In this document: positions 9,401 to 17,870 of the stretch, in pieces
Layout: every line of letters starts with the position of its first letter
Numbering within the stretch: position 1 is the first letter of the stretch
Origin: Sphingorhabdus sp. 109
GTDB lineage: Bacteria > Pseudomonadota > Alphaproteobacteria > Sphingomonadales > Sphingomonadaceae
DNA: 64,000 bases
NCBI RefSeq assembly: GCF_902506555.1
Contig: NZ_LR732707.1
Coordinates: 644,001 to 708,000 of the forward strand
Direction: 5' to 3'
Translations under genes and position numbers: made by a program
The notes under the pieces: generated by a model
Databases searched by the model: none
Seen by the model: only the letters and a program-made list of their open reading frames with translations
Told to the model about the DNA's origin: nothing

Positions 9401-9930
9401 TGATGTCCGCTCTCATCGAAAAGGTGCGCTGGCGGGACAGCCGCAGGGGCAAGAGATTCGCGCTCGCCGACCTGTCGGACAGCAGCGGCCAGTTTTCCGC
9501 CAGTTGCTTTGACGAAGACCAGTGCAAGATTCTGGAGGAACTCTCGCAGGAAGGGCGCTGTGCCCTGCTCAAGGTTGAACTGGATCAGCAGTCGGAAGAT
9601 GAAAATCCGCGGGTTGCGATCCGGACGGTGCAACCGCTGGACGGTCTGGAGAAGACCACCCGCACCCGGATGGAGCTGGAAATCCTCGATATTGCCGGTT
9701 TGCACGAGTTGACCAATCTGGTGGCGCCGCTGCTTGGCGGCCAGAGCGAAATAGTGGCAATCATGGCTGGTCCCGACGATGATCTTGTCAAAGTCTGCCT
9801 CGGACGATCCTTCCGCCTCGACGCTGAAACGGTGGAGATGCTGGAGCGGGTTGAAGGCCTGGCCAACGTCCGCTTGGGGCCGGCGCGACCGATGCGGGTG
9901 GCGAAACCCAAATTAAGGCTTGTCAGCTAG
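6427..9930 (+). CDS. dnaE: DNA polymerase III alpha subunit
   Basis: Replicative polymerase catalytic subunit, 1167 residues, close to the usual DnaE1 length. Order: N-terminal PHP domain, palm/thumb/fingers polymerase core with PDFDIDFCETRRGEV (catalytic Asp401 and Asp403), a C-terminal helix-hairpin-helix region, and an OB fold near residues 990-1070 (AVMSALIEKVRWRDSRRGK). The PHP opening reads LRTFSAYTILDG, where metal-binding family members have His and Asp (RxHSDYS), so this PHP site is probably inactive, as in other proteobacteria that rely on a separate DnaQ exonuclease. It follows gpx after 135 bp and precedes the acyl-CoA ligase by 50 bp. Confidence 0.97.
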   Translation: MAQTPFVPLRTFSAYTILDGAMEPAVIGAAAKERGFPAVALCDRIGLFASMAFDDGCRSQGVQPITGCFLRIARPGGADPAKVVLDWVALYAQDAEGYENLCKLVSASHLDRPGELDAHVPMEMLRDHNAGLLALTGGGEGALARLIAEEQQPEAEAYLSLLQQYFPGRLYIELSRREDPVEMAAEQGLIALAMDRDIPLVATNPSCFSEPDFHEAHDAMKCIAQSAYVENDEREKPSKHLWMKSALVMEELFSDIPEALQNTIVIAQRCAFSPPKRNPILPSLAGDLDGEIEQLRKDATAGLERRLEFAGVTDEEERQVYFERLAFELDVIVSMGFPGYFLIVADFIKWAKDHDIPVGPGRGSGAGSVVAWALTITDLDPIQLGLLFERFLNPERVSMPDFDIDFCETRRGEVIRYVQEKYGDRQVAQIITFGKLKARAVLRDVGRVLQMPYGQVDRLTKLVPNHPTDPWDLKRSLNGITELAQEYKQADVKRLFDLAMKLEGLPRHSSTHAAGVVIGDRPLDQLVPLYRDPRSDLPVTQFDMKFVEKAGLVKFDFLGLKTLSVLKKAVELLAERGITVELENLSWEDDKVFELLQRGDTVGVFQLESEGMRRTLAAVKPTNFGDIIALVSLYRPGPMDNIPLFGDRKNGRVDIAYPHPLLEEILKETYGIFVYQEQVMQAAQIIAGYSLGEADLLRRAMGKKIQAEMDVQRKRFVTGAAENGLNSDQANELFDLIDKFAGYGFNKSHAAAYALLAYQTAWLKAHHPHEFYAASMCFDMHQSEKLSIFVDDMKRLGVTVLQPAINKSRPNFSVEEQPESGLAVRYALAGLKNVGEKAMHALVTERAESGPFLSIEDFANRIDPHGLNKRQLESLASAGAFDDLEPNRAAVHDGADMILSVASSATDARESGQGGLFGEGSAGGDMQAIRLPEGSNWSLNEIMSRERDAFGFYFSSHPVSQFQAVSSSLGAMTYAALCSGEPIGEGIRKPAVMSALIEKVRWRDSRRGKRFALADLSDSSGQFSASCFDEDQCKILEELSQEGRCALLKVELDQQSEDENPRVAIRTVQPLDGLEKTTRTRMELEILDIAGLHELTNLVAPLLGGQSEIVAIMAGPDDDLVKVCLGRSFRLDAETVEMLERVEGLANVRLGPARPMRVAKPKLRLVS

Positions 9931-9980
9931 CCTGAAACATACCAGAAACCGGCCAAATACAACTAGTCTGGAGAGATAAT

Positions 9981-11588
9981 ATGGCCGGTGCGATGCAAGC
10001 GAGCGCGCTCAAGATTACCAATTTGATAGATCACGCCGCCAGAGAACATGGTGATCGCGAGATTGTCAGCTACTGGGCCGACGGAAGTATCAGCCGCAGC
10101 AACTGGGCCGAAATAGGGCTCGAATCCCGCAAATTCTCTCAGGCGCTGCAACGGCTCGGCATGAACAGGGGCGACCGGATCGCGACCATCGCGATGAACC
10201 ATGCGCATCATCTGATCAGCTGGTACGGCTCGGCCGGTATTGGCGGCATTCTCCACACGGTCAATCCGCGCCTGTTCGAGGAGCAACTGGTCTATATCAT
10301 CAACCATGCCGAAGACCGCGTGCTCTTGTTCGACAAGATGTTCGCTCCCATTGTCGAAATGCTCAAGCCGCAGCTGAAAACGGTTGAGCATTATATCCAG
10401 TTCGATGGCGAGAAAGGCGACTATCCGACCTTTCGCGAGCTTGTCGACGCGGAAGATGGCGATTTCGAATGGGTCGATGTCGATGAAAATGATCCTTGCG
10501 GCCTTTGCTACACCAGCGGCACGACGGGGAACCCGAAGGGTGTGCTGTACGAGCATCGCTCGAACGTCATTCACGCGATCACCGAGGTGCAGCCGGATGT
10601 GATGGATCTGGCGACCCGCTCGGTAATGTTGCCGGTGGTCCCGATGTTTCATGCCAATGCCTGGGGCTTGCCCTTTGCCTGTGCTGCGGTTGGCGCGAAA
10701 ATGGTCATGTCGGCCAGCAATGAAGCGCATGTCCTGTGGAAGCTGATCCGGGACGAGGGTGTGACCCATAGCGCGGGCGTGCCGACCGTCTGGCTGTCAA
10801 TGTTTGCCGATATGGATGAAAATGGTGGCGATTACGGCAAATTGGCGGTTGTCGTGATCGGCGGCTCTGCTTGCCCGCGCTCGATGATCGAACGGCTGAT
10901 GAAGAACGGCATCCGCGTCGCCCATGCCTGGGGCATGACCGAGACTTCTCCGATCGGGACGGCCGGTTCGCTTCCCGCCAACTGGGACGAGCTGAGCTTT
11001 GACGAGCAGGTAGATGTTATCTGTAAACAGGGCAGGCCGCCATTCGGCGTCGAACTGCGGGTGATCGACGAGGAGGGCAATGTCGCCCCGCGCGATGGCA
11101 AGACCAGCGGGACGCTTGAAATCCGGGGCCCCTGGATTATCCAGCGCTATTATCGTGCGGATGAGGATGCGGTCGCGGATGACGGCTGGTTCGATACCGG
11201 CGATGTCGCGGTGCTGCATGCCGACGGTACGATGCAGATTACCGACCGGGCCAAGGATGTGATCAAGTCGGGCGGCGAATGGATCAGCTCGATCGAGCTG
11301 GAAAATGCCGCTGTCGGCTGTCCGGGCGTTGCCGAAGCGGCGGCGGTTGGTGTCTACCATCCGAAATGGGACGAGCGGCCGCTGCTGCTGGTCGTGCGCA
11401 AACCCGGCAGCGATGTGTCGGAAGCTGATATGATCGAATATCTCGGCGACAAGGTCGCGAAATGGTGGTTGCCGGACGAAGTGAAATTCGTCGACGAATT
11501 GCAGCACACCGCAACCGGGAAAATCCTCAAGCGCTCGCTGCGGGACGAATATAAAGATTATCAGCTGAAGAGCCTCTTGGACGCCTAG
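9981..11588 (+). CDS. Acyl-CoA synthetase (medium/long-chain fatty acid-CoA ligase)
   Basis: Activates a fatty acid with ATP and CoA through an acyl-adenylate. The 535 residues have the AMP-binding signature [11 protein letters not shown] near residue 177, the adenylation motif WGMTETSP, the hinge [16 protein letters not shown], and the catalytic lysine region [13 protein letters not shown] at the C-terminus. The N-terminus ([18 protein letters not shown]) and length resemble AlkK-type medium-chain ligases, but chain length cannot be read from sequence. Its TAG stop shares CTAG with the stop of the convergent radical SAM gene. Confidence 0.9.
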   Translation: MAGAMQASALKITNLIDHAAREHGDREIVSYWADGSISRSNWAEIGLESRKFSQALQRLGMNRGDRIATIAMNHAHHLISWYGSAGIGGILHTVNPRLFEEQLVYIINHAEDRVLLFDKMFAPIVEMLKPQLKTVEHYIQFDGEKGDYPTFRELVDAEDGDFEWVDVDENDPCGLCYTSGTTGNPKGVLYEHRSNVIHAITEVQPDVMDLATRSVMLPVVPMFHANAWGLPFACAAVGAKMVMSASNEAHVLWKLIRDEGVTHSAGVPTVWLSMFADMDENGGDYGKLAVVVIGGSACPRSMIERLMKNGIRVAHAWGMTETSPIGTAGSLPANWDELSFDEQVDVICKQGRPPFGVELRVIDEEGNVAPRDGKTSGTLEIRGPWIIQRYYRADEDAVADDGWFDTGDVAVLHADGTMQITDRAKDVIKSGGEWISSIELENAAVGCPGVAEAAAVGVYHPKWDERPLLLVVRKPGSDVSEADMIEYLGDKVAKWWLPDEVKFVDELQHTATGKILKRSLRDEYKDYQLKSLLDA

Positions 11589-12682
11589 AACAGTTCCATC
11601 TGGCTGCCCTGGATCACCGGACGCCGGAAAAGATCGGTTCTGAGTTTGAGATTCGCCTTGCCGATTCCCGCCTTGCGCGACGCGATGCCTATGCGGGTGC
11701 GGATCAGGTCGGCCCATGGTCCCTGGCCGCGCATGCGGCTGTGGAAGCCGGGATCGTTGCGCTTGCCGCCGCGGATTTGCCGGACGATGCTCATCACCTT
11801 GGCCTTGCGTTCCGGATAATGGTTTTCCAGCCATTGTTCGAATAGCGGCGCCACTTCGTGCGGCAACCGCATGGGAATGAACGAGATGCTCTTGGCGCCA
11901 CAATCCGCCGCCGCCGCGACAATCGCTTCAATCTCGTGATCGGTGATCCCCGGAATGACCGGCGCGATATTGACATGCGCATATATGCCGGCGTCGCTGA
12001 GCGCCCGCACGGCATCCAGCCGCCGCGCGGGAGCGGGCGCTCTGGGTTCCAGCAGGCGCGCCGTCTGCGGATCGAGCGAGGTAACGGAAATCGCCACCGC
12101 CGTAAGCTGCTGCACCGCAAGCTGAGCCAGCAAGTCGAAATCCTCGACCACGCGACTGGATTTGGTCGTGATTACCACCGGGTGAAGCGTTTCCAGCATG
12201 ACCTCCAAGATCTGCCGCGTGATCCGGTAACGTTTTTCAATAGGCTGGTAGGGATCGGTGTTGGTGCCGATGGCGAGGCTGGCCGGCCGGTAGGCGGGTT
12301 TGGCCAATGTCCGGCGCAGCAGATCGGCGGCATTGGGCTTGGCGAACAGCCGGCTTTCGAAATCAAGGCCGGGAGACAGGTCGTGATAGGCATGGGTCGG
12401 TCGGGCATAGCAATAGACACAGCCATGTTCGCAGCCGCGATAGGCATTGATCGAGCGGTCGAAGGGCAGGTCCGGTGACTGATTGTACGTAATGATCGAT
12501 TTGGGAAATTCGGTGGTGACGTCGGTCCGCAGTGGTGCAGGGCTGTCGCCGATCCATTCCCGTTCGTCCAGCCAGTCACCGTCGATCTCGCGGTCCTGCA
12601 GATTGAACCGCTGTGAAACCCCGTTGCTTGGTGCACCTCTGCCCTTGCGGGCCAGGTAAAATTCCTTGTGCTTGTCGACCAT
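11585..12682 (-). CDS. Radical SAM protein, PA0069/spore-photolyase-like family
   Basis: A 365-residue radical SAM enzyme with the cluster motif CEHGCVYCYARP (Cys84, Cys88, Cys91) and the repair-lyase-like layout seen in the PA0069/Rv2578c group related to spore photoproduct lyase. The DNA-repair role is inferred from that relationship; no substrate is established by sequence. A GTTC-N7-GTTC direct repeat stands 19-33 bp before the ATG, which would place the gene under LexA. It follows moaB on the same strand by 48 bp and converges on the acyl-CoA ligase with a 4-bp stop overlap. Confidence 0.88.
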   Translation of the reverse strand: MVDKHKEFYLARKGRGAPSNGVSQRFNLQDREIDGDWLDEREWIGDSPAPLRTDVTTEFPKSIITYNQSPDLPFDRSINAYRGCEHGCVYCYARPTHAYHDLSPGLDFESRLFAKPNAADLLRRTLAKPAYRPASLAIGTNTDPYQPIEKRYRITRQILEVMLETLHPVVITTKSSRVVEDFDLLAQLAVQQLTAVAISVTSLDPQTARLLEPRAPAPARRLDAVRALSDAGIYAHVNIAPVIPGITDHEIEAIVAAAADCGAKSISFIPMRLPHEVAPLFEQWLENHYPERKAKVMSIVRQIRGGKRNDPGFHSRMRGQGPWADLIRTRIGIASRKAGIGKANLKLRTDLFRRPVIQGSQMELF

Positions 12683-12700
12683 CGCGTCTTCATACTATGA

Positions 12701-12715
12701 GAACATAGTAAGAAC
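12701..12715 (-). promoter_or_regulatory. LexA box (GTTC-N7-GTTC) of the radical SAM gene
   Basis: The plus strand reads GAAC-ATAGTAA-GAAC, so the minus strand reads GTTC-TTACTAT-GTTC, an exact match to the alphaproteobacterial SOS operator. It lies in the 48-bp spacer between moaB and the radical SAM start codon. An overlapping inverted repeat, ACTATG-agaa-CATAGT (12694-12709), is also present. The eight specified bases occur by chance a few times per window, so position and gene family carry the weight. Confidence 0.65.
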
Positions 12716-12730
12716 AAATAAATTTAATCG

Positions 12731-13258
12731 CTATCTTTCAAGCAGTCTGGGAATCAACTCGACAAAATTGCAGGGCCGGTGACGGCTGTCCAGCTGGGTG
12801 TCCAAGATGCCGTCCCAGCCGTCTTTGACCGCGCCGTTTGAGCCGGGCAGCGCAAAAATGTAGGTTCCGCGCGCAACCACGGCGCAAGCGCGGGACTGCA
12901 CCGTTGAAGTGCCGATTTGAGCGATGCTGAGATAGCGGAACAATTCACCAAAACCCGGTATATCCTTGTCCTTGACCGCATCCAGAGCCTCCGGCGTAAT
13001 GTCGCGTCCGGTCAGGCCTGTGCCACCGGTGGTAATGATGACATCGACCTCTTCATCGTCAATCCACTGGTGAAGCTGTGCCACCAGCACGGATTTATCG
13101 TCTCTCAGCAGATTCCGGTAGAGCAGCACATGGCCCTTGCTTTCGATCCGTCCAGCCAAGATGTCGCCCGACGTGTCTTCTTTCAGCGAGCGTGTATCGG
13201 ACACGGTCAGCAATGCGATATTGATCGGTTTGAAGGTCCGGCTTTCGTCGATTGGCAT
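12731..13258 (-). CDS. moaB: Molybdenum cofactor biosynthesis protein MoaB/MogA
   Basis: Adenylates molybdopterin before molybdate insertion. The 175 residues carry the MoCF domain: N-terminal [12 protein letters not shown], the nucleotide/molybdopterin-binding [17 protein letters not shown] near the middle, and a C-terminal [18 protein letters not shown]. The cluster TTGGTG and length fit MoaB rather than the fused MoeA. Another molybdopterin gene, moaA, lies at 36 kb. It runs divergently from divL. Confidence 0.93.
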   Translation of the reverse strand: MPIDESRTFKPINIALLTVSDTRSLKEDTSGDILAGRIESKGHVLLYRNLLRDDKSVLVAQLHQWIDDEEVDVIITTGGTGLTGRDITPEALDAVKDKDIPGFGELFRYLSIAQIGTSTVQSRACAVVARGTYIFALPGSNGAVKDGWDGILDTQLDSRHRPCNFVELIPRLLER

Positions 13259-13355
13259 GGCTGCTCTCCGCTTTGGTAAGACGCCCAGAATAACTTAGTC
13301 TGCGGCGCATTTCCAAGTCATAAAGAATAGGGGTTTTCGTGGGTTAACTATCCGT

Positions 13356-13368
13356 CTAATCGGATTAG
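13356..13368. promoter_or_regulatory. Palindrome just upstream of divL
   Basis: CTAATC-G-GATTAG is a perfect 6+1+6 inverted repeat ending 3 bp before the divL ATG, in the 113-bp divergent spacer with moaB. It would overlap the ribosome-binding site, so it could act on transcript or translation. No matching regulator is known to me. Confidence 0.3.
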
Positions 13369-13371
13369 TCA

Positions 13372-15723
13372 ATGTCCAACGTCCCTGATCTCACGGCTGT
13401 CATACTGGGCCTCATACTTGCGGCCTGGCTGGGCGTGGCTGCCTGGGCCATCTGGACCGGTCTGGCAATGAAGGCCAAGGCGGAATCCACCCTCCGGCAA
13501 TCCGGCAGGCTCGGACGATTGCTGGAAACATCACCGGCGCTGCCGCTGCTCGTCCGTTCCGACGGCAAGCTGGAGGCCTCGCAAAGGCTGATGCTCTGGC
13601 TCGGTTTCGATCATCTGCCGGCCCATATTTCGGAATTGTCCGAGGAGAGTCGGGGGATGGTCCGGGAGGATCTCGACGCGCTGATGCAGGATGTCAATCT
13701 CGCCCAGAAAACCGGAAGCAGTTTCGTCCGCGCGATCAATGTGCGGGGGTCGGACAAGGCGTTGCTGATCCGTGGCGGGCTGGCGGACCAGAAAATCGCG
13801 CCCAATGGGAGTGCCCTGCTTTGGATTTTCGACGCGACCGACAGCGAGGGCGAGATCGCCAAGCTACGCGAGGAGAATGCGGCGGCACGGGCGGCGTTTG
13901 ATGCGCTTTCCGCCCTGATCGAGGCGGCTCCGGTGCCGATGTGGCACCGCTCGCCCGACCTGCGCCTGACACTGGTCAACAGCGCCTATGTTGCCGCCGT
14001 CGATGCCGAGAATGGCGAGCAGGTCATTGCCAATGGGGTCGAACTGGTCGAACCGGTCGACGGTTTCAGTCCCGTCGATGCCGCGGCCCGGGCGCGGGAC
14101 AGGGGCGAACCGCTTGAACGGGTCGTTGCGACAACCGTTGGCGGCGAACGGCGGATGACCCAGGTGGTCGATGTGCCGCTCGGCAAATCGGGGATCGCCG
14201 GCTATGCGATCGACATCCAGGATCTGGAAGATGCGCGCCGGGAACAGCGGCGTTTCGGGGAATCGCAGCGCGATATGCTTGACCGTATATCCGCCGGTGT
14301 GGCCCAGTTTGGCGCGGACAAATCGCTGAAATTCTGTAATCTTCCGTTCCAGCGCATTTTCTCCATGCGCCAGCAATGGATCGCGGAACGGCCCGAATTT
14401 CCGCGCGTACTGGATCGCATGCGGGAGATGAACCGCATTCCCGAAGTCCGTGATTTTCCGGAATGGCGCGAGGAACGGACCGGCTGGTTCCAGTCCGCCA
14501 GGGCGATGGAAGAGAATTGGCTGCTGGCCGACGGAACCCATTTGCGGGTGCTGGCCAATCCGACGCCGGACGGCGGGCTGCTGGTCATTTTCGAAGACCG
14601 CACCGAACAGGTCCAGCTGGCGAGCGCCCGCGACACATTGCTCAGGGTGCGGACCGCGACCTTCGACAATCTGTTCGAGTCGCTTGCGGTGTTCGCTGCC
14701 GATGGAAAATTGAACATCTGGAACCACCAGTTTGCCAGCAACTGGGGACTGGCGGAAACCGATCTCGGGAAACATCCGCGTGTGGATTCGCTGATGCAGA
14801 AAATGGCAGGCCAGTTGAAGCAGCCGGCGCGAATTTCGGAAGTGCGCGAAATGGTGCGGAGCGCTACCACCGAACGTCAGCAAAAGGGTGGGCGGCTCAA
14901 CTTCGCCGATGGCCGCCGGTTTGAATTTGCCGCGATCCCCTTGCCCGATGGCAACGCACTGTTCACCATGCTGGACATATCGGACAGCTACCGGATCGAG
15001 CAGGCGCTGCGTGAACGCAACGAAGCGCTGGTCGAAGCCGACTCGATCAAGGGTCGTTTCCTGTCCAACATGAGCTATGAGTTTCGGACCCCGCTTACTT
15101 CTATCGGCGGTTTTGCCGAGCTTCTGGACCAGGGCATTGCCGGGCCGCTGACTGACCAGGGGCACGATTATGTGCGGGCGATCCTGCAGTCGGTCAAACG
15201 GCTTGGCAACCAGATCGAAAATGTTCTCGACCTCAGCCAGAGCGAGGCCGGCGCGTTGCCAATCGCCAAGGAGAAGGTCAATCTGAAAAAGATGATAGAG
15301 GATATTGCCGGTCATTTTGCCGATGATGCTTCCGCCAAGGCGATCGGCGTGGAACTGCAGCTGGACGAAACGCTCGGTTCGGCAATGGCCGACAAGAAGC
15401 GCCTGACACAGGCCATTTCGCAGATCGTCGACAATGCGATCAAATATACTGATGACGGTGGCAGATTGCTCATCCACGGATCGGGAAATGTGAAGCAAGC
15501 AATGATCCATATATCCGACAATGGTCCCGGGATGACCGCCGGCGAGCAGTCCAAGGTGTTTGACAGTTTTGCCCGTTCACGGGATCAGAAGGCCGGACAG
15601 AAATCCGGCGGCCTTGGCCTGCCTCTCGCGCGGCAGCTGGTCCGTGCCCATGGCGGCGATCTGTCACTCACATCCGAACCGGGGCAGGGCACGCTGGTCA
15701 CCCTGCAATTGCCGCGGCATTGA
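13372..15723 (+). CDS. divL: DivL-type sensor kinase with tyrosine at the phosphoacceptor site
   Basis: A 783-residue membrane protein: one N-terminal helix (about 7-27), several PAS-like segments to about residue 540, then HisKA and HATPase domains. The phosphoacceptor box reads FLSNMSYEFRTPL, with Tyr569 where ordinary kinases have His. The ATPase half keeps the N box (QIVDNAIKYTDDGG), DNGPGM and GGLGLPLARQL. Tyrosine here is the hallmark of Caulobacter DivL, a regulator of CckA-CtrA cell-cycle signalling that also binds DivK. Length and the tsaE/amgK/murU/addBA neighbourhood agree, as I recall it from Caulobacter. Function in this organism is inferred. Confidence 0.88.
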   Translation: MSNVPDLTAVILGLILAAWLGVAAWAIWTGLAMKAKAESTLRQSGRLGRLLETSPALPLLVRSDGKLEASQRLMLWLGFDHLPAHISELSEESRGMVREDLDALMQDVNLAQKTGSSFVRAINVRGSDKALLIRGGLADQKIAPNGSALLWIFDATDSEGEIAKLREENAAARAAFDALSALIEAAPVPMWHRSPDLRLTLVNSAYVAAVDAENGEQVIANGVELVEPVDGFSPVDAAARARDRGEPLERVVATTVGGERRMTQVVDVPLGKSGIAGYAIDIQDLEDARREQRRFGESQRDMLDRISAGVAQFGADKSLKFCNLPFQRIFSMRQQWIAERPEFPRVLDRMREMNRIPEVRDFPEWREERTGWFQSARAMEENWLLADGTHLRVLANPTPDGGLLVIFEDRTEQVQLASARDTLLRVRTATFDNLFESLAVFAADGKLNIWNHQFASNWGLAETDLGKHPRVDSLMQKMAGQLKQPARISEVREMVRSATTERQQKGGRLNFADGRRFEFAAIPLPDGNALFTMLDISDSYRIEQALRERNEALVEADSIKGRFLSNMSYEFRTPLTSIGGFAELLDQGIAGPLTDQGHDYVRAILQSVKRLGNQIENVLDLSQSEAGALPIAKEKVNLKKMIEDIAGHFADDASAKAIGVELQLDETLGSAMADKKRLTQAISQIVDNAIKYTDDGGRLLIHGSGNVKQAMIHISDNGPGMTAGEQSKVFDSFARSRDQKAGQKSGGLGLPLARQLVRAHGGDLSLTSEPGQGTLVTLQLPRH

Positions 15724-15727
15724 TACT

Positions 15728-16174
15728 ATGATGATCCTCGAAAACGAGCAGGCAACTCTGGACGCCGGACGGAAACTGGGCAAATTATTGCGCGCCGGCG
15801 ACAAGATCGCGCTGCGGGGCACGCTGGGCGCAGGCAAGACCACATTGGCGAGAGGCATGCTGGAAGGGCTTGGCTATAGCGAGGAAGTGCCCAGTCCAAC
15901 CTTCGCGATTGTCCAGCCCTATGAACCGCCCGACACCAGAATTCCCGTCGCTCATGTCGACCTGTATCGTATCGACGACCCCGAAGAAATTCCCGAACTC
16001 GGTCTCGAAGAGGTGCTGGTTGACGGCGCGATGATCGTCGAATGGCCCGACCGGATGCCCGACGGTTTCTGGAATGATGCGCTCAATCTTGAACTTGAAA
16101 TAACCGTGGAAGGCAATCGCCGGTTGACTTGGACTGCCGGCAACGCTTGGAACAACCGATGGCCATTGACATGA
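15728..16174 (+). CDS. tsaE: tRNA threonylcarbamoyladenosine biosynthesis ATPase TsaE
   Basis: Small P-loop ATPase that drives the TsaBD complex in t6A37 modification of ANN-decoding tRNAs. The ATG at 15728 (a second at 15731) starts 4 bp after divL and gives 148 residues, normal for TsaE. Walker A is LRGTLGAGKTTLARG near residue 35; the family block SPTFAIVQPYE and HVDLYRIDDPEE follow, and EWPDRMP is the usual C-terminal Trp motif. The reading frame is open further upstream inside divL, but that part is out-of-frame shadow. The end overlaps amgK by 16 bp. Confidence 0.94.
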   Translation: MMILENEQATLDAGRKLGKLLRAGDKIALRGTLGAGKTTLARGMLEGLGYSEEVPSPTFAIVQPYEPPDTRIPVAHVDLYRIDDPEEIPELGLEEVLVDGAMIVEWPDRMPDGFWNDALNLELEITVEGNRRLTWTAGNAWNNRWPLT

Positions 16175-17157
16175 AACCGCCTGCTACGGCGGCAGAATTT
16201 TTGAAGCAGAACGGCTGGCAGGACGCCCGCATATCACCGGTTGCCGGAGATGCGTCTTTTCGTCGCTATTTCCGCGTTGAGGAGGGTGGTCGTCAGGCGA
16301 TATTGATGGACGCGCCGCCGCCGCATGAAGATCCCCGGCCGTTTATCGCGATCGCCGAATATCTGACCGGTGCCGGATTTGCAGCACCCGCGATTTACGC
16401 TCGCGATCTCGATCGGGGACTGGTTCTGCTGGAGGATTTTGGCGACCAGCGAATGCGCGAATATCTGGATGAGAATCCGTCGGCCGAAGATGGGATATAC
16501 CGCCGGGTAATGGATCTGCTGCGGGATTTGCATCAGGCGCCGGCGGCATCACTGCCGCCCTATGACGAGGCCCAATATTTGCGGGAGGCCAATTTGCTGA
16601 CCGAATGGTATTGCCCGGCGCAGCAGCTGGAGGTTGATGCGGAGGGTTTCGAAGCGATCTGGCGTCAGGTTCTGGCGCCGGTTCTTTCCGCGCAAGATCC
16701 GCCGGTCACCGTGATGCGCGACTATCATGCCGAGAATATCATGCTGCTGGACGACGGCCGGCTCGGCCTGCTGGATTTTCAGGATGCGCTGATGGGGCAT
16801 CCGGCCTATGATCTGGTGTCGATGCTGCAGGATGCCCGGCGCGATGTGGCGGACGAACTCGAAGAGGATATGCTGGCATATTATCTCACCGATCATGACA
16901 GGGATGCGGCGGACGAATTCCGCGGTCATTACGCCATTCTGGGCGCACAGCGAAACAGCAAGATCATCGGAATCTTCACCCGTCTCTGCGTGCGGGACGG
17001 CAAGGCGCGCTATCTCGATTTCCTGCCGAGAATGTGGCGTCTGCTGGAAAAGGACCTGCGTCACCCCGCGCTGGCACCAGTCGCGCAATGGTTCGACCGG
17101 AATATCCCCGAAGAGGTCCGCAGCCGTCCCATGCAGGTGACGAAGGCAATCAAATGA
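16159..17157 (+). CDS. amgK: N-acetylmuramate/N-acetylglucosamine anomeric kinase AmgK
   Basis: Phosphotransferase-fold kinase that phosphorylates MurNAc at C1 in the peptidoglycan recycling route that bypasses MurQ. The 332 residues show the aminoglycoside-phosphotransferase layout, with VAGDASFRRYFRV as the nucleotide-binding loop, catalytic RDYHAENIM and metal-binding LLDFQDALMGHPAYDLVSML. Ahead of the catalytic Asp the usual His of the HxD motif is Met (VMRDYH). The start MAIDMKPP at 16159 overlaps tsaE. Coupling to murU by ATGA overlap supports AmgK over an antibiotic kinase. Confidence 0.88.
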   Translation: MAIDMKPPATAAEFLKQNGWQDARISPVAGDASFRRYFRVEEGGRQAILMDAPPPHEDPRPFIAIAEYLTGAGFAAPAIYARDLDRGLVLLEDFGDQRMREYLDENPSAEDGIYRRVMDLLRDLHQAPAASLPPYDEAQYLREANLLTEWYCPAQQLEVDAEGFEAIWRQVLAPVLSAQDPPVTVMRDYHAENIMLLDDGRLGLLDFQDALMGHPAYDLVSMLQDARRDVADELEEDMLAYYLTDHDRDAADEFRGHYAILGAQRNSKIIGIFTRLCVRDGKARYLDFLPRMWRLLEKDLRHPALAPVAQWFDRNIPEEVRSRPMQVTKAIK

Positions 17158-17870
17158 CCAGGGTCGAAACCGCGATGATCATGGCGGCAGGGCTGGGTAC
17201 CCGGATGCGGCCGCTTACAAATAGCCGTCCCAAGCCTTTGGTCGAGGTGGCCGGCAAGGCGATGATCGACCATTGTTTCGAGAAGCTGGTCGAAGCGGAC
17301 GTGAGCAAGGCCGTGGTCAATGTTCATTATCATGCAGACCTGATGGAAGCACATTTGGCCGCCGTGCCCTATCCGGTCGATATCCTTGTGTCCGACGAGC
17401 GGGCGCAGCTCTTGGAGACCGGTGGTGGTCTGGTCCGGGCGGAACCACTTATCGCAGAGGATGTTTTTTTCTGTATCAACAGCGATAATCTCTGGACCAA
17501 CGGGCCGACCAACAGCCTGTTGCAACTGGCGCAGGCCTGGGACGGGGATCGTATGGATGCCCTGCTGCTACTGGTCAAACGGGAAGCGGCCAACAATTAC
17601 AAGGGCGACGGCGATTTCCATCTCGATGACGAAAAGCGGATTTCGCGCAGGCGACCCGGACAGACGGCACCGTTGATTTACTCCGGCATCCAGCTGATTT
17701 CCAAACGACTGTTGCGCGATGCACCCGCCGGCCCCTTTTCTACCAATATCCTCTGGGAGCGCGCCATCGGGGACGGTCGGTTGTTCGGGGCAGTACACGA
17801 AGGCCAATGGTTCGAGGTCGGCACGCCGCAGGCGATCGCGCCGACAGAAGCCGCGCTGGCGAATGTCTGA
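17154..17870 (+). CDS. murU: N-acetylmuramate-1-phosphate uridylyltransferase MurU
   Basis: Converts MurNAc-1-phosphate and UTP to UDP-MurNAc, returning cell-wall sugar to the cytosolic precursor pool. The 238 residues begin MIMAAGLGTRMRPLT, the nucleotidyltransferase signature, followed by KPLVEVAGKAMIDH and the metal-site CINSDNLW. The ATGA overlap with amgK and the 8-bp overlap with addB point to one transcript. The sequence alone could also fit a glucose-1-phosphate-type transferase; the amgK partner decides the name. Confidence 0.9.
   Translation: MTRVETAMIMAAGLGTRMRPLTNSRPKPLVEVAGKAMIDHCFEKLVEADVSKAVVNVHYHADLMEAHLAAVPYPVDILVSDERAQLLETGGGLVRAEPLIAEDVFFCINSDNLWTNGPTNSLLQLAQAWDGDRMDALLLLVKREAANNYKGDGDFHLDDEKRISRRRPGQTAPLIYSGIQLISKRLLRDAPAGPFSTNILWERAIGDGRLFGAVHEGQWFEVGTPQAIAPTEAALANV

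Noticed and set aside
13344-13361. CtrA-like site upstream of divL (TTAA ... CTAA)
   Set aside because: CtrA sites need TTAA-N7-TTAA. The sequence TTAACTATCCGTCTAA has a mismatched second half-site and wrong spacing.
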